64,000 nucleotides of DNA from Scilla litardierei (Eukaryota > Streptophyta > Magnoliopsida > Asparagales > Asparagaceae). The translations under genes and the position numbers were made by a program. Location of the stretch: the NCBI GenBank assembly GCA_030789695.1, contig CM061135.1:112972301-113036300 (forward strand), written 5' to 3'. Within the stretch, counting starts at the first letter, position 1, and each line of letters opens with the position of its first letter. Below are positions 13,501 to 28,500 of the stretch, one piece after another. The notes under the pieces are model-generated. The model had not been told where the DNA came from and did not search any database. It saw only the letters and a program-made list of their open reading frames with translations.

Positions 13501-16500
13501 TGTCTTGAGCAAGGTTTTAGGTCTCGGTTTCGGTCTCGGTTTCGCTCTTCCCAAAATTTAGGTATCGGTATCGGTATCGTCCGTTTCGGTGGTTTCGGAC
13601 GGTAGTTTCGTTTCGTCGGTATCGGTAGTTTCAGATACTTAAAACTCTATTAAATACTATCAAATATTAGCACAAATACTTTTTTTACTAATTACACATT
13701 TTGTTAAAAGTATTATGCTAAATATATTACATTTTTTTGATCAACAGGATTGAAAATAAATGAGAATGGCAAGCTTTTGAATAAATGGAAGGGTTTGGTG
13801 GCTGAAAATGATAAGTTTGTAAATAAATGGAAAACCTTTAGTGGCTGAATGTCAATTTTGTAATTAAATGGAAAGCCTTTGGTTGCCAGCTCACTCAAAA
13901 GGTCAAACTTCTTAATAAATGCTAGTATTTGTTGGACAACTGCACTTGCACCGTGCAAACAAAATTTAAATTAAATGCTAGAATATGCTACTATGTAAGA
14001 CCTCAAATTGCAGGAGGCGGGCTTCTTCGGGGATGCGACGGGAGGCGGGCGACCATGAGGTACGTCCATCTCTTCGTTTCTTCTTTTTTTGGATTTTGGT
14101 GATGTTTCCTCCTCCTCCTCCTTGTTTTCATTTTTTTAAGTTTCAGTCGGTATCAGACAAGTTTCGGCCGATACGACCGATACCCCGGCCGATACGACCG
14201 AAACCCAGGCCGATACGGCCGAAACCCCCGAAACCGAGAAGTAACGTGTGGTTTCGGACCGGTCCCCTCCGAAACCGATCCGAAACGGCCGATACCGGTC
14301 GGTTTCGGCCGAAACCTAAAACTATGGTCTTGAGGTTCGGATCTTCTCAAAGCTCTCATCCTTTTCTTGGGTTGAGCAGTCACATCTGTCGAACGACGGG
14401 TGGGATGGTTTGGCTGGGGTTTTCTTGGGTTTTTTGGTGGCCCTCTTTAAGTGCACGATAAATTTACTTTGATTCTAAGTAATTGGCTTTGATTTTCTGC
14501 ATTGAATCAAGAGATTTTTGTTGGAATTATTTTGAGGGTTTTTCCTCTTGAATGCTATGATGTAACTGAGCATGTGTCTTTGTTGGATTGTTGTTTGATG
14601 AGGGGTCGAATCCTTGTGATTTTAGGGCCTTACACAACTCTAGGGATTTTCAGTGACCCCTGTCGTCGCCCCTTGTCCTATGTCCCTATGACACCCTTGC
14701 CGCTACTTCTTGCCTATGTTGGTTGTATTGGTTGTCCGTTATGGTTGTAGACTGTGCCCCTCTCGCTCTGTTACTGTGCACTTTACCCTTTGGTTCTGTG
14801 GTTGTGGGCTTTGCCCCTCATTCTTGTTGGTAATAGGCGTTGCCCCTTGTTCTTGTTGGCTATGGGCTTTGCTCCTTGTTCCTATTGGTTGTGGGCTTTG
14901 CCCCCTTGCTGTGTTGGTTATGGGCTTTGCTCCCCTTGCCCAGTTGTTGTTGGCATTTGCCTCTTTCTCTGTTGATGTGCGCTTGCCCGTTGCTACATGT
15001 TGACTACATGTCTTGCCCCTGGTTCATTGTTGATTTCGGGCTTTAGTTCATGATTCATTTCAATACTTGATTTGCAGTTCATGTTAATTTTCAGTCCCCT
15101 AAGCATAATTATATTGATGGCTCTAAACTGAAAATCTTGATGATATTTTGGACTAAATATGTATTGCTCAATATTTGGATTTGACCCGAATAATGATTGA
15201 GGATGAGAATAACTGTGAAATCACAATGCATGAGTTTGTCCCTGAATTATTATGGAATTACTACCAAGCATGCAAATGATTTAGATAACCTAGCTGACAT
15301 CAATTAGGATACATGGTTGGGTTTGAGAGTATGCTAGAATGCAAAGATGAAATAAATTATTATTGTTCACATATGTGGCATATTGTTGGATAAATGGACT
15401 TGTTGGAAATATGATATTGTTCTCATGTTGTTGGATTTGGATCATTGGACTTGTTGGAGTTTGATATTGTTACCATATTGGTGGATAAATGGACTTGTTG
15501 AAATTTTAACTGCTAACCCTTAATACTGTTGGAATCGTGAATTTAAATGAACTAGGAATGCATACCACTCTAGACAAATCATGATGTGACCATTTGGACT
15601 TGCTGAGAGACTGAGTATCCTTTCTATTAATATGATGCATGCTAAATTAACCTCCAACAACAAAGGATTTAAAAGTACCACAAATGTTACAGGATTAGAC
15701 AAGTTACTACTACAACATTATGACATGAAAACTCTGAAAACAACATGACAAATTGACGTTAGAGACATCCCTTGAATAACACACATTGATCTCAGCTGTA
15801 TGTTAGTATTTGGATATATATCATTTACATAGTTCTTGTTACAATATAACATTACATTGAACTGCTCTTACTACATTGTTCACATACAATATGTTCTCAA
15901 CATGATAATATTTGGAAATGACGACCCATGATTTGTTTTACGTAACATGAGTCCAATGGATAATATACAATGATCACCTGCTTTGGATATCATATCTGGA
16001 TATTATACACTGATGCATGCACATGATAGTTTATCGGTTCATTGGTTATTGTACACTGATTACAGACTTTGGATATTATACATGTTTATGATTGGGAACT
16101 AAGTGTTACATGAAACAAAGTGTCACGAGACACCGGGACCACCTTTTGGACCCATATGAGCCACCCTTAGAATTCGTTTCTCATGTTTATATTTAAGAAC
16201 CATTACAGTATCAGATACAATATACCCAAATAATTAATTTGTTAAACATGACATTGTACTTGACACATCATGCATACATGCATTCACTGTACTTGGTATT
16301 TAGATCACTGGGTTTGGGATAACTCATATTAGAAAGAGTGCGGGAGCAATTTGAGCCAGCTTTTTACTGTATTGGTAAGATCCCATTACCATATCTATTA
16401 TCTGATCAGGTCCCATTACCATATCTGTTTGGACTCATATTGTATAGTCGAATGGATCCTGAGTCCCATTACTATATCTGTTTGGACTCTGTTAGGGTGA

Positions 16501-19500
16501 GCATTGACTCGTCTCGAAATATGCGAGCGCTACTCCCAAGTGTAGAAGATCGAACAAGTAATAATCCTGGTGAATCCAGGTATCGTTTCCATAGGGACAA
16601 CAGACATGTAAACCCACGAATTTCAGTTTATAAAGAGTACTAAATCGATATGAAACTACCACCTTTCGAATATAAAGATATGGTATCGAGAGTTTTAAAT
16701 ACGAAAAAGTAATCCTATGATAACTACGGGAAAGTCAATACTGGGGTACCAATATGGAGAATATGTGTTGGTTGTGATTTCGTTAAGATATTTACAGTCA
16801 ATGATTATTAATATCTTTTCTATAACTCAACGTTTCACCCCGCAAGGGTATGAGAACGTTGGAAAATATAACGATAAAAGTTCATCGAAAAGTGTCTTAA
16901 GTATCGAGTAAATTATTAGTTTCATGAGGAATTTGAGCTTATGCGCCCTTAAGGGTCACGGTAATGTCCACAAGGATCACGCTACGAATAAGTCTGCAAA
17001 GATCATATTCGATTCAAGTACACCAACTACAATAATATTTGAATAATACGTGTAGAAGCTAGTAAAATACGCGATATAACATGCAAAATAGGGCGAAAAT
17101 ACATTAAAATCAAAGATTACATAGCCCTAACTAATCACAACCAACACATCTGAAGATTATACATGCACGGAGAAAAAGAATCAATATACATAGACAAATA
17201 CATCATCAAATACTCAAAATACGTGTATAATACTCCAAATACAAGAGAAAAGTTTGAGAATTTGACACCAAATCTATCCAATTGAACTCTAGATCTCCTT
17301 CAGAAAATAGCATCTGCCTTCGTCTCCAGAGCCTCCAAAAATTACGACCAAATACGGTTCATAGAGCTTAAAATACGCAAAGAATACCCCCTAAAACCTT
17401 GGCAAATACGCTTATATAAAGGGGCTGTGGGTTTTGGAAACTAGTGGATCCAAAACGGCTTCGAATAGTCGCCCACAACCCGCTTCGCTTCAGTACCATT
17501 CGATCTGGGCGGGATGAAATGTGGGCTCGTCACGTGTCCATCAGGTTTTGCTGAATCCGCTGCTTTGCAATCCACTTCGCTTGTGACGGGCTAATTGAGA
17601 GGCAAAACGTTGAGATCGCGCCAGGTGTCCCACAATACCCCGCCTTCGCACGTTGAATCCGACTCCGCCACGGGGTTGTTATAGGCCGTTCGATCGAAAG
17701 TGGACGATTGCAACGCAACCACGCCGCCTAATGCTTACGCCCATTGGATGGAAGCAGGTAACGTCGAGATGTCGCCACGTGGCGATGCGGATGAAGGGGT
17801 GGCCGTATACAGACTGTATTTTCTTTGTATTTGCTCTGTTTTTTATTTAAATGGTATTTTACCTTCAAAAATTCATAGAAAATAGTACAAATCTCAGAAA
17901 AATATGAATAAATAGCCGTTGAAATTGTAAAACTAATATCTACATATGAAAAATATGATAGACCTAAAATACTCAGTAAAATAGCATTTTGTGCATAAAT
18001 CAAGAGATTCTTCTAATAATTAAGAATATTCTTAATACGCTTGTATTAGAAGCCAAATACGCATAATATGTGCACAAAATGACGCTTAATTAGGAGTTAA
18101 ATATGCAATATTTCTACTAAATCACACCCCCAACTAGCGTTTTGCTAGTCCCTAGCAAAAAGAGCGATTAAGTCGGATGATTAGTAAAAATATTAAACTC
18201 TATCAATCGTCTATGGCGTGGCCCATTAATACGCTTTCCATCATGATTTTGACCATCAATATACACAAGTATGAAGAAAATCAAGCTCATGATATTTTCT
18301 TTAATTTAATTTGAATAACTAACATGCGAGCATCGTTTTGCGTAAGCTAAAGTTTGACACGATGGCATATCCTAGTTTTCTTTTTCTAATGAATTGGTAG
18401 CACATAAAATCGTCCGATTCATATGTATTGAATTTGCTTCATTTATTCATTATGTTTTTTTCTTTGGGCTATATATATTTTTTCCTAAGTACTTGGCCAG
18501 AGGACCTCCGGGCATTGGGAGTAGAAGAGCCCCTTGAAACTAATAACTCGAATCATCTACGTTTTTATTAGCTCTTTTTATGCACTCCATATCGCCCATC
18601 TTTCGACGCGAATCTCCAATGCTTTCTGAGGCACGAAGACCCGGCTATTCAATAAAACTTAAGGGAACTGGGCATTTATTCATTTTTTTTTTCTCTTTTT
18701 CTTTTTTAATCAATTCAACACACATCCCTCTAACGTAAATTTTAGCAAAACTAATGGCCAAATTCCTCTTCCACTTAAAAACTGATCTAATAAATCGTGT
18801 CTATTGATATTCATCATGTCAATTGATAATTCTCATAAAAAGCATATTAATGATTAATTCCATGAAGGAGAAATAATTAATTAAAGCCATACACAATTTT
18901 TAGAATTTAATCAATGCATAATAATCTGATAGAGTGATGCTTGAAGGAGTATTAAACGATGAAAAGTGGTGATTGATTCTTTTCTCTCATTTTATTAAAA
19001 ACAAAAATCATAAGATCTCACTCCCCCAACTAAAAATGGACAGTGTCCTCAATGTTGAAAAGGATATGAATTTATTCAAATGCAAATGTTCCAGAAAGCA
19101 TATATAAAAAATTATCTATGCTACTGGAAAGAACACATCGTGGTCTAATGGCAAATCGTGGATCTTTAATGTTGGAAGAAGTTGTTCAATTAGCTCCTTG
19201 CATACTTTAGCGAGCATCTTTCCTCCACTAGCTAAATTGGATCTCAACAACACAACTCACAACATCTCAATAAAGTGTTTAACTGTGTTCAGCAAGAGAT
19301 GAGTTATGTCAGTCCAATTTAGTCTCAAATTCTTCTCAATAAACACATTCCAAATGTAGTTATCAAAATAAATAAAATAAAGTAAGCATGTTGATGATTG
19401 CTCCTTGAAAGAATTGCACTACTCTAAGTATGATGCTCAGCCATGTGAGAGAGGAATAAATGATTTTGGAAAAAACTGGGGGAAAGAACGGTTCGGGCTC

Positions 19501-22500
19501 CATATTGATAATCTCTAAACTCATGTCCCCAGTTGTCTCCTCCTCATGTTCATCCAAAATTACTTGCTTCTTCTTTCCTTCTTTGCATACACATCTTGCC
19601 ATGTTAATATTTTGATTTGCACTTTTAATGTGACATGGTCGTGTGGCTCTGGGTACACGACTGTCAGTACAGAGACAAAAACTCACTTCTATTATTTTGG
19701 GCGATACGGTCGTGCAAGACTTTTGCATGGCCATGTCTTTGCTAGTAGAAAAAGGTAAAGACTGTGAAAGGGTCAACATGGCCATGCGAGAGCTAACACG
19801 GCTGTGTCAAACATAAACAGTAACTTGACAAACTTCCTGCAAGCAGTCACACGGCTGTGCTAAAGCTGACACAGACATATCAAAAATAAACAGTAACTTG
19901 TGAAATTTCCTGCAGATAGTCACACTGCCGTGCAACATCAGCACACGGTCATGCCAGATTTTCAAATTCTACAAGAAGGCCAGAGCTCAAACAACATGGC
20001 TGTGCCAAGTTGCAGAATCCCTATTAAAGGCAGATTTGGCTAGTTTGACCAGTCAAACGCACATGTTTGACTTCAATCAATTTAGATGAGTTTGCAAACA
20101 ATTTGAAGACCTATCCGAAGGAGAATTTCCAAATTATTGAGTTATATCAAATTGATGAAAATTGGATTAAAGATTTGAAGGAAGATTAGAAGATCAAGAG
20201 TTTTAATTTGAAGAAAACTCCTTATCCTCTATAAAAGAGAGAGCCATCCCTTGGAGAAAATCACATAGAATCATCTAGCAAAAATTTCAGAGATCTACGT
20301 CCTTACTAGCCGGCCCAATAGTCTCCGTCTATCCAAGCTTCAGGTCCACGATGAAGAAGAAGAGAGGAGATTTACAGACGTGGATCTGAACGATATCTTT
20401 CTCTACACACGTCGGAATCAAGCACGGTTTGTCCCTACGAGTTCGTTGAGGACGATCTACACCACGGTGACTTATTTATATTTTTATTTTGATGTTAGAT
20501 TGTATTTGTGAATAGCTTCACTCAGGAGCTATCCTTGAGCTTAACTTTTTGAATGATATCTTGTATTGTGTGATCACTACCCGCAAGTGTAATCGTGTAT
20601 GTTTTCTCCTTTTGGTTATACAATTGGGTGAAATCCTCAGAGATTTGGTGTTGGAGCTGAGGCAGAGAGCCTAGGCGGGGAATCACTCCGTTGAAAAATC
20701 ATTGCTTGTATTATTATGTGATTTGGGTTTGTTTTTCAACTTGATCTTTTACTTTGTGCCTACACCATATTCACCACCCTCTACGGTGTGATTTTCAGTT
20801 GGTATTAGAGCGGGATTTCAATTAGACTCAAAAGTCTAGTGAAATTTCGATTCAATGGCACAAATTCCTTATACCTACCCTAATGAACCTCATAACAAAA
20901 AAGGTCATTCGTATCTTCGATCACCGTTATTTGATGGCACCGACTATAGCTACTGGAAACAAAGGATGTCTATTCATATTAAAGCTATTGATATGGTTTT
21001 GTGGAAAAGTATTAGTGAGAGCTTCACCCTAGTCGATAAGCATACGCCAGAGCATTAAAGAGAAAACGATCAGTTAGAAAGCTTAAACGCTAAGGCCGTG
21101 AGCATATTATAGTGTGGCCTTAATAAACATGAATACAAACGCATTTGTTCTTTCACCACGACTAGAGATATATGGACTACATTAGAAATGACCCATGAAT
21201 GGACATCTGAGGTCAAGAAAACATGGATTCGTATGTTGCTACAAAATATGAAAATTTTGTTATGCTTTCTAATGAAACCATTGACTCTATGTTCTCTCGT
21301 TTTGCAAATAAAGTGAATCCTCTCAAAGCTCTTGGAAAAGATATTTCAAAGGAAGACTTGGTTGGAAAAATCCTATATTCACTATCTAGCGACTGGATTC
21401 AAAAGAGAACCACTATAGATGAAGCACACGATCTAGCAACCATCACTTTCGAGCAACTCATGGAACTTTTGGTGGTGATAGTGATGTCGAAAAACTTTCG
21501 GATGACGATGCTAACGAGGACAATGGAACTTTTTTCATGGCAGACTGCTCAAAGGTAAATTCTAAATCTAGCAAGTTTAATTTTGATGAAGGTATGCAAA
21601 TAAGTGAAGAATGTTTTCTGATATGGAATAGGCTTACAAATACCTAATAGAACTCTTTAAAGGAAATGGCTTCTAGATATGTTAAACTAAAAAATTGCAC
21701 GATTCCTTACCAGAGCAACTAGGTAGGCATGACACATGAGAGAGATGAGCTCTTTATTAAATGGAAAGAACAAAAAAGATCATAAATAGCTTTGATGAGG
21801 CTCAACTAGAAACAAAAATCATAGAACTAGAAGAACTAATAAAAGATTAGCTAGGTTAAAGTTGGATAACTCCAATCTTGCTAGAGACTTGAAAGAGAAA
21901 ATTAGCATTCTTAGTTCTAGAGATTCTGAAATAAAATTCTTGAATCAAAAGATAACTAGCTATGAAGATAAAATAGAAGATGTTGAAAAAGAAAAATCAA
22001 ATTTACTAAAAAGGCAAAAGCATAGCTAGTGAATTAGAGACTGGTGAGAAAGTAAAAGGTATGAAGCTAGGATTAGTGAGCTTGAAAATGAAAATCATAT
22101 TCTTATCACCACCATAAAGAAATTTTTTAACAAAATGATCGACGAGCTTAACGATAACACTAGCAAACATGGTCTAAGGTTCCAAAAGAAAAAATCTAAG
22201 AAAAAATCTCGAAAGACCATGGAGAAGAATTTTGCTAGACATATGAGCCCTCCATATTGCATGCATAATGATAACATGGCTTCTAATCATGCATATGCCA
22301 ATGTTACATGCTTTTATTGCAATAAAAAGGCAATGTTATGTATAATTGCTTTGCTGGTTATTATACTGAATATTTTATATGGGTTAAAAAGTATCGTACT
22401 GACAATTGTGGACCATGATTTGGTTACCAAAAGTTGCATCTTCTTTTGTAGGTGTGTAACGGCCGGTATTTTTAGGCGTATGATTGTTGTGTGTGCCGTA

Positions 22501-25500
22501 TTTCTGCTTTGATCGTCCGGATATTTTCGTGCGCGAGTTCATTTGTGCGACGACGCGAGCGCATCTCGGATGACTTTTAATTTTTCATGGCATGACTAAT
22601 TAACTTTAAAACTAATTAATTACCCTAATTACATTACCCTAATTAATTACACTTAATCAAGTTGCTAATTAACCTAACCTATTGATTCCACCGTTTGGGG
22701 TGGTTCAGATCCAGCAGCCTCATCAAAGTTTCCCCACCTCCAGCTCTCTCCTCCATCAGCTGCCCCCTACTGTTATAATAACAATAACCAACAAGGAGAA
22801 AGCGCAACCAATCATCTCCTCCTTCCTCATGCCAACAACGATTCTTCCCCTGCAAACCAATTTCCCAAACCAAATCATTCCCCAAGCTAAATCAAAAAAA
22901 ATCAACCAACCAAAATTCTCCTCCCATTCATCAAAACCCATTTCAGATCTGAAAACCAAAAGTTTCAATTCAAAAACAAAAGTTTCAGATTCAAGGAGAT
23001 TAAACAAAAAAATTCAGATCCAATGAAATCAAACACAAATCAAATCTCAGATCTAAATTGCTGATTCAAACCATCAAAACAAATTCAGATCCAAACCTTA
23101 ACCAAACATCAATCTCTCAACTTCCTCCTTCCCCAAACCCTCCTCCTCTACCTGTGCTTCCCCTCCCTTTGGCCGCCGCATTGATCCGCTGCGTGCCGCC
23201 GCCGTGCAACCACCAAGTCGTCGTGCCCTAGGCTTGCGCCGCCCTTGCGAGAGCTGTTGCTGCTGCTGCGTGAGCTGTCGCCGCCGCCCAGCCGAACCCG
23301 CCGCCGGCGCCTGGGACAACCGCTGCCGGCGCCTCCTTCCCTCCTCTCTCTCGCACGGTGAGCCCTTTGGTCTTTTGATTGCTGCAAAAACGAGAACAGA
23401 AAGGAAAAAAAGAAAGGGGAGAAAGAAACGACAGTGGGTGAAAAAGAGGGGAAGAGAAATACAAAGAGCCTGGGAAAGAAAAAGACGGGGAGAGAGAAAA
23501 GAGAGACAAGGAAAGAAGGGAGAGAGAGGGTTACTATATTAACTAATGTTAGAGATGGATATGTTATTATTGTGTACGTAGTTTGGTAGTGTTATTAAAT
23601 GAAACTTTAACCATGTCATTATCTAACCATGCCATTATTTTAAGTAAAAATTAAGATATTGTTAATATTAAATTGATATTAGCTTGATAATGATAAGTTC
23701 AGCATGTTAGTAATATCTAAATAGTGATAGTGTAATAAATATTAAATAAATAAGGTGTACCCTGTTTATATAACACAATTTAAACACCACCCTAGCCAGA
23801 GAACCCGATAAAATCGGACGAACCTAATTTCAGGCTCAACTTAATTTTGTGTTTAACTCACAATAGATTTAATTCGTTAATATGTTTTACCAAATCAGAG
23901 AACCGACATCACCGTAACGTAGTACCCATCAAAACGAACTCAACGGCACCAAAATCACTAAAATCGGGCTAGTGTATGATTTATTGTGCGTATTTGAAGT
24001 TAGGTGTTCATTTAGCCTTTTCACGTAAAGTTGTATAACTAAAAGTCTACCCGTGAAATGACTTGTGAAACTACTTCCACAGCATTCTTGACTAAAAATG
24101 TAATCCAACGACATATAATTTGATATACCTTAAGTTAAAACAATAACAAGAAAATTAGCTTTCGCGACTTATTCGTTAATTCTTACTTTCAGCACTTTTG
24201 TTAATTATAATGAATGTTATTATTTAATGACGCAGATACGTCGCGTTCTTTCCTACCATTGTCCGGACAACCTAAACTATCCCAGTCAGGCAAGCGTGCA
24301 GTTATTTTACGTTTTTTGTGATATCTGATGTTGTACACTTAATTGCTGACACAAACACACTTTTTAGGAATGCTAGACTTAAACTTGTGTGCGTGTGTGT
24401 GGACCCCTTTAATAATCAAAATGAACACACTTTGTGAATGGCAACATTTCTGGACATGTATGTTTATTTTGGAACTGTTAAAACTCATAAAATGTTACAT
24501 GCCGTTGGCTCTCGTTGTTACATGCCGTTGGCTATCAGTTGCCGTTGGCTACTAGATGGCTATTCTCGTCGGGCCCGTGTGACTAGTCTGGCTCGTGTTC
24601 CAGTAGGATCACAGGTGACTAGTCTGGCTCGTGTTCCAGTACATGACGGTTAGCATTCTGGCTCGTGGTCCAGAAAGTACACGTGGGTGGGGTTGGGTTC
24701 CCAGGCACTAGCCGGTAGTAAACGGGTCACCTTCGGGGGCACTTGAAGGTGTATTCACTTACTATTCGTCTAACGACGGGGGCCTTAGTCACGGACTTGC
24801 ACACAGTTAAACAATTGAAAAAGAAAGTTAATTACAGACTGCTGTTACATTATTTAACTGCCATGTTAATGCTTATAACAGAACTACCATGCTAGTGTAA
24901 CCTTTCATAATTGCTTTAATTACCATGCTAGTGTAAATTCTTTTAACTGCTTTAAACTGCCATATATAACTTCTTATATATCTTGCCAAGGTTTCTAACT
25001 TTTGCTTACAGACCCTTACTGACATACATTCATGTTGTTTGAATGTATGTCAGGTTACGAGACAGGTTACTCAGAGGACGAGCTGCTGGATCAGAGTGAT
25101 CCAATTGACCAGGATTCTGCTGATCCTGAAGTTCACCCTACCGTGGACTAGTGCTGATTATCACCGTCGCAGTTATTTATTTTCACCGCTGTTATTTGTA
25201 GGGTGTGTACACACTTTATCTGTATCGCTATCGTTGTAGGCCATGCTTGGGGCCCTTTTATTATTGTGTACTTTATCTGAATGTTGGCTTTAATATTTCT
25301 GTTGTTCTGAGTTGCATGCAAGCTCCTGCGAAAGGTGTTTTCACAGACGCTTAATGGGTTAGAGCTTCACCGCTCCAACCCAAGCGGGCCCGCTCGCGTC
25401 CTCGCCCCCAAGTATAATGGGAAGCGGGGTGTGACAAGGTGCGACTTCAAGCTCCCGATGCTAGCATATGGTAACTTGATAATGGTTGCTCGAACCACAT

Positions 25501-28500
25501 GACGGCCAATGAATCCATCATCTTCACTACGCTATCAAGAAAATATGGAGGGACAGTAACTCTTGGCGACGGGAAGAAATGCAAAATCTTGGGCAAAGGT
25601 AATATTGGTAAGTATCTACTTGTAGTCATTGAAAATGTTAATCTCGTTGATGGTTTAGCACATAATTTGCTAAGTGTTGGTCAACTATGTTCTATAGGCT
25701 TTAAAGTGCATTTTGAATACGACAAAATACATATTTTGAAAGAGTGATATTCTTTTTAAATGCACGTCATATAATAACATCTGCACTATCAAACTTAGTG
25801 ATTCAAAAATCTAAAATGTTTAGTTGCATCTCATGAGACTAGTTGGCTATGGCATCGAAGGTTAGGCCATGCCGGCATGGACCTAATATCAAATCTTGCT
25901 CGCAAGAAACTTGTGAGAGTCTTACCTCAAATTAGCATTGATACAGATAAGCTTTGCGATACATGTCAACTAGGCAAGTAACATAAGAGTAGTTTCAACC
26001 TTAAAACATGGTTTCTACTATAAAGCCATTACAACTAATACATTTAGATTTATTTGGACCTACAAAAGTTGCTAGTTTAAGTGGTATGCATTATTACTTC
26101 GTCATTGTCGATGATTTTTCACGATTCACTTGGGTCTATTTTCTGACACAAACATGAAACTTTTACTGTTTGCAAAATGTTTTGTAAAAAAGTTGAAAAC
26201 AAAAAAGGTTTTTCCATTATTAAAGTTTTAAGTAATCACGGTGGTAAATTTTTAAATGCTAGTTTTGATGATTTTTGTGTTTCAAAAGGATATTCACATA
26301 ATTTTTCCGCCCCGAGGACACCACCACAAAGTGTGGTGGGTTAGAGGAAAAACTGTACTTTGCCAGAGACGGCTAGGACAATGATTCACGATTATAAATT
26401 GCCATTGTATTTTTGGGCCGAAGCCATGTATATATCTTGCTACATTTTGAATCGTGTGTCAATAAGACCAATTTTGAAGAAAACACCTTATGAGCTTTAT
26501 ATAGAGTTGATTCCCAACTTATCACATTTTAAACCATTTGGATGCAGTGATATATTTTGAAGGTATGTGACAACTTGGATAAATTTGATGCTAAATCCGA
26601 TGAATATATTTTTGTTGGGTACTCTCCACGTAGCAAATCTTATAGAGTATTCAACAAAAGGACCATTACTATCTAAAAACACATGCATGTAAAATTTGAT
26701 GAGAAAAGTGCTATTGACAATTCTTCTAGTGCTGCAGAATCTCCTGAAATTGTAGGTGAACTTGAAGGCTTGGAGTTGAACACTAGCAATTCTAATAAGC
26801 AAAGAGACAACAATGATGGTGCACTAAGGGTAGAAGAGGAACCAACGTCATCATAAAAGCTTCTGAAGGACTGGCAATTCAAGAAGGAGCATCATAAAGA
26901 TCAAATCCTTGGAGACACGGCTGAAGGTATACGCACTAGAAATAGCTTTAATTTGATGGTTAACTTTGCTTTTATATCCATTTTAGAACCTAAAAATCTT
27001 GATGGTGCTTTGAAAGATTCATATTGGATTATGGTGATGCAGGGGGAATTGTCACAATTTGAGAGGAATTAAATTTGAGAACTTGTTCCCAAACCCAAAC
27101 ACCAAACAATCATAGGTACTAAATGTGTATTTAGAAACAAACTTGACGAATTGGTCAAAGTTATTCGAAATAAGGCTAGATTGGTTGCCCAAGTATACAA
27201 CCAAGAGGAAGTGATTGAATTTGATGAAACCTTTGCTCCTGTCGCAAGATTGGAAGTAATTCAGTTGCTTTTAGCATTTGCTAGTTTCATGAAATTCAAA
27301 CTCTACCAAATGAACGTCAAGAGTGTTTTCTTAAATGAGATTTTATTAGAGGAAGCATATGTCAAACAACCTCCTGGGTTTGAAAACTCCAACCACCCGG
27401 ATTATGTTGTCAGGCTTATACGTGCTTAATATGGGCTCAAACACGCTCATATAGCTTGGTATGAACTACTAAGTAAATTTTTACTTGAAAATAATTTTTC
27501 CATGGGAAAGACAGATAAATCATTATTTGTTACATATCAAAATAAAGATATACTAATAGTGCAAATTTATGTTGCTGATAATATTTTTTGTGCTACTAAC
27601 AATTCTCTTTGTGAGGAATTTGTTAAATGCATGTCTAAGAAATTTGAAATGAGCTTGATGGTGAAACTCACATTCATGCTTAGATTGCAAATCAAACAAT
27701 GTGAGGATGGAATGTTCATCATCGAGAAAGATATGCAAGGGAATTAGTAAAAAAATTGGGCTTGACAATGGGAAGGAATGATCTACCCCAATGTCAACAA
27801 CATCGAAAGTTGATAAGGACGAAAAGGAAAAGAAAGTGGACGAACGCATGTACCGAGGTATGATATGTAGCCTATTATATTTGACATCTAGTAAGCCCGA
27901 TATAATGTTTAGTGTGTGTTTATGTGCTCGGTTTCAATTATGTCCTAAAGAGTCTCATCTTTCTTTAGTAAAACGAAGTATTTGGTATGTTAAAGGAACT
28001 TTAGATTTTGGTCTATAGTACCATTGTTTCACATCGTTTGAGCTTGTTGGATATTGTGATGCGGATTTTGCGGGAAGTATGACTGATCGTAAGAATACAA
28101 CGAGCACTTGCTAACTACTATGTATGTCTATAGTCTCTTGGTTCTTTAAGAAGCAAAACTCTATGGCATTAAGTACAACCGAAGCCGAATATGTTTCGGC
28201 GGGTTCTCAAATTCTATGGATGTGACAAACCCTCAAAGATTACGGTCTTACTTTTTAACCAATAGCCATTTGGTGTGATTGCAAGAGTGCTATAGATCTA
28301 TATAAAATCCCGTTCTACACTCTAAGACTAAGCATATCGATATTCGTCATCACTTTCTACGAGATCATGTTGATAAGAAAGATCTCTTTAAACTGTGTTA
28401 ATACCGAAAACAATTATCGAACATCTTCACCACACTCTTAGATCAAATACAATTTTGTTTTATTCGAAGGGAGTTGGGGATTATGTCACTAATTGAGCAC

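Noticed and set aside
23098..23542. Arginine/glutamine- and serine-rich ORFs in the solo LTR
   Set aside because: Compositional artefacts of the GC island and the AG-rich tail; no family resemblance.
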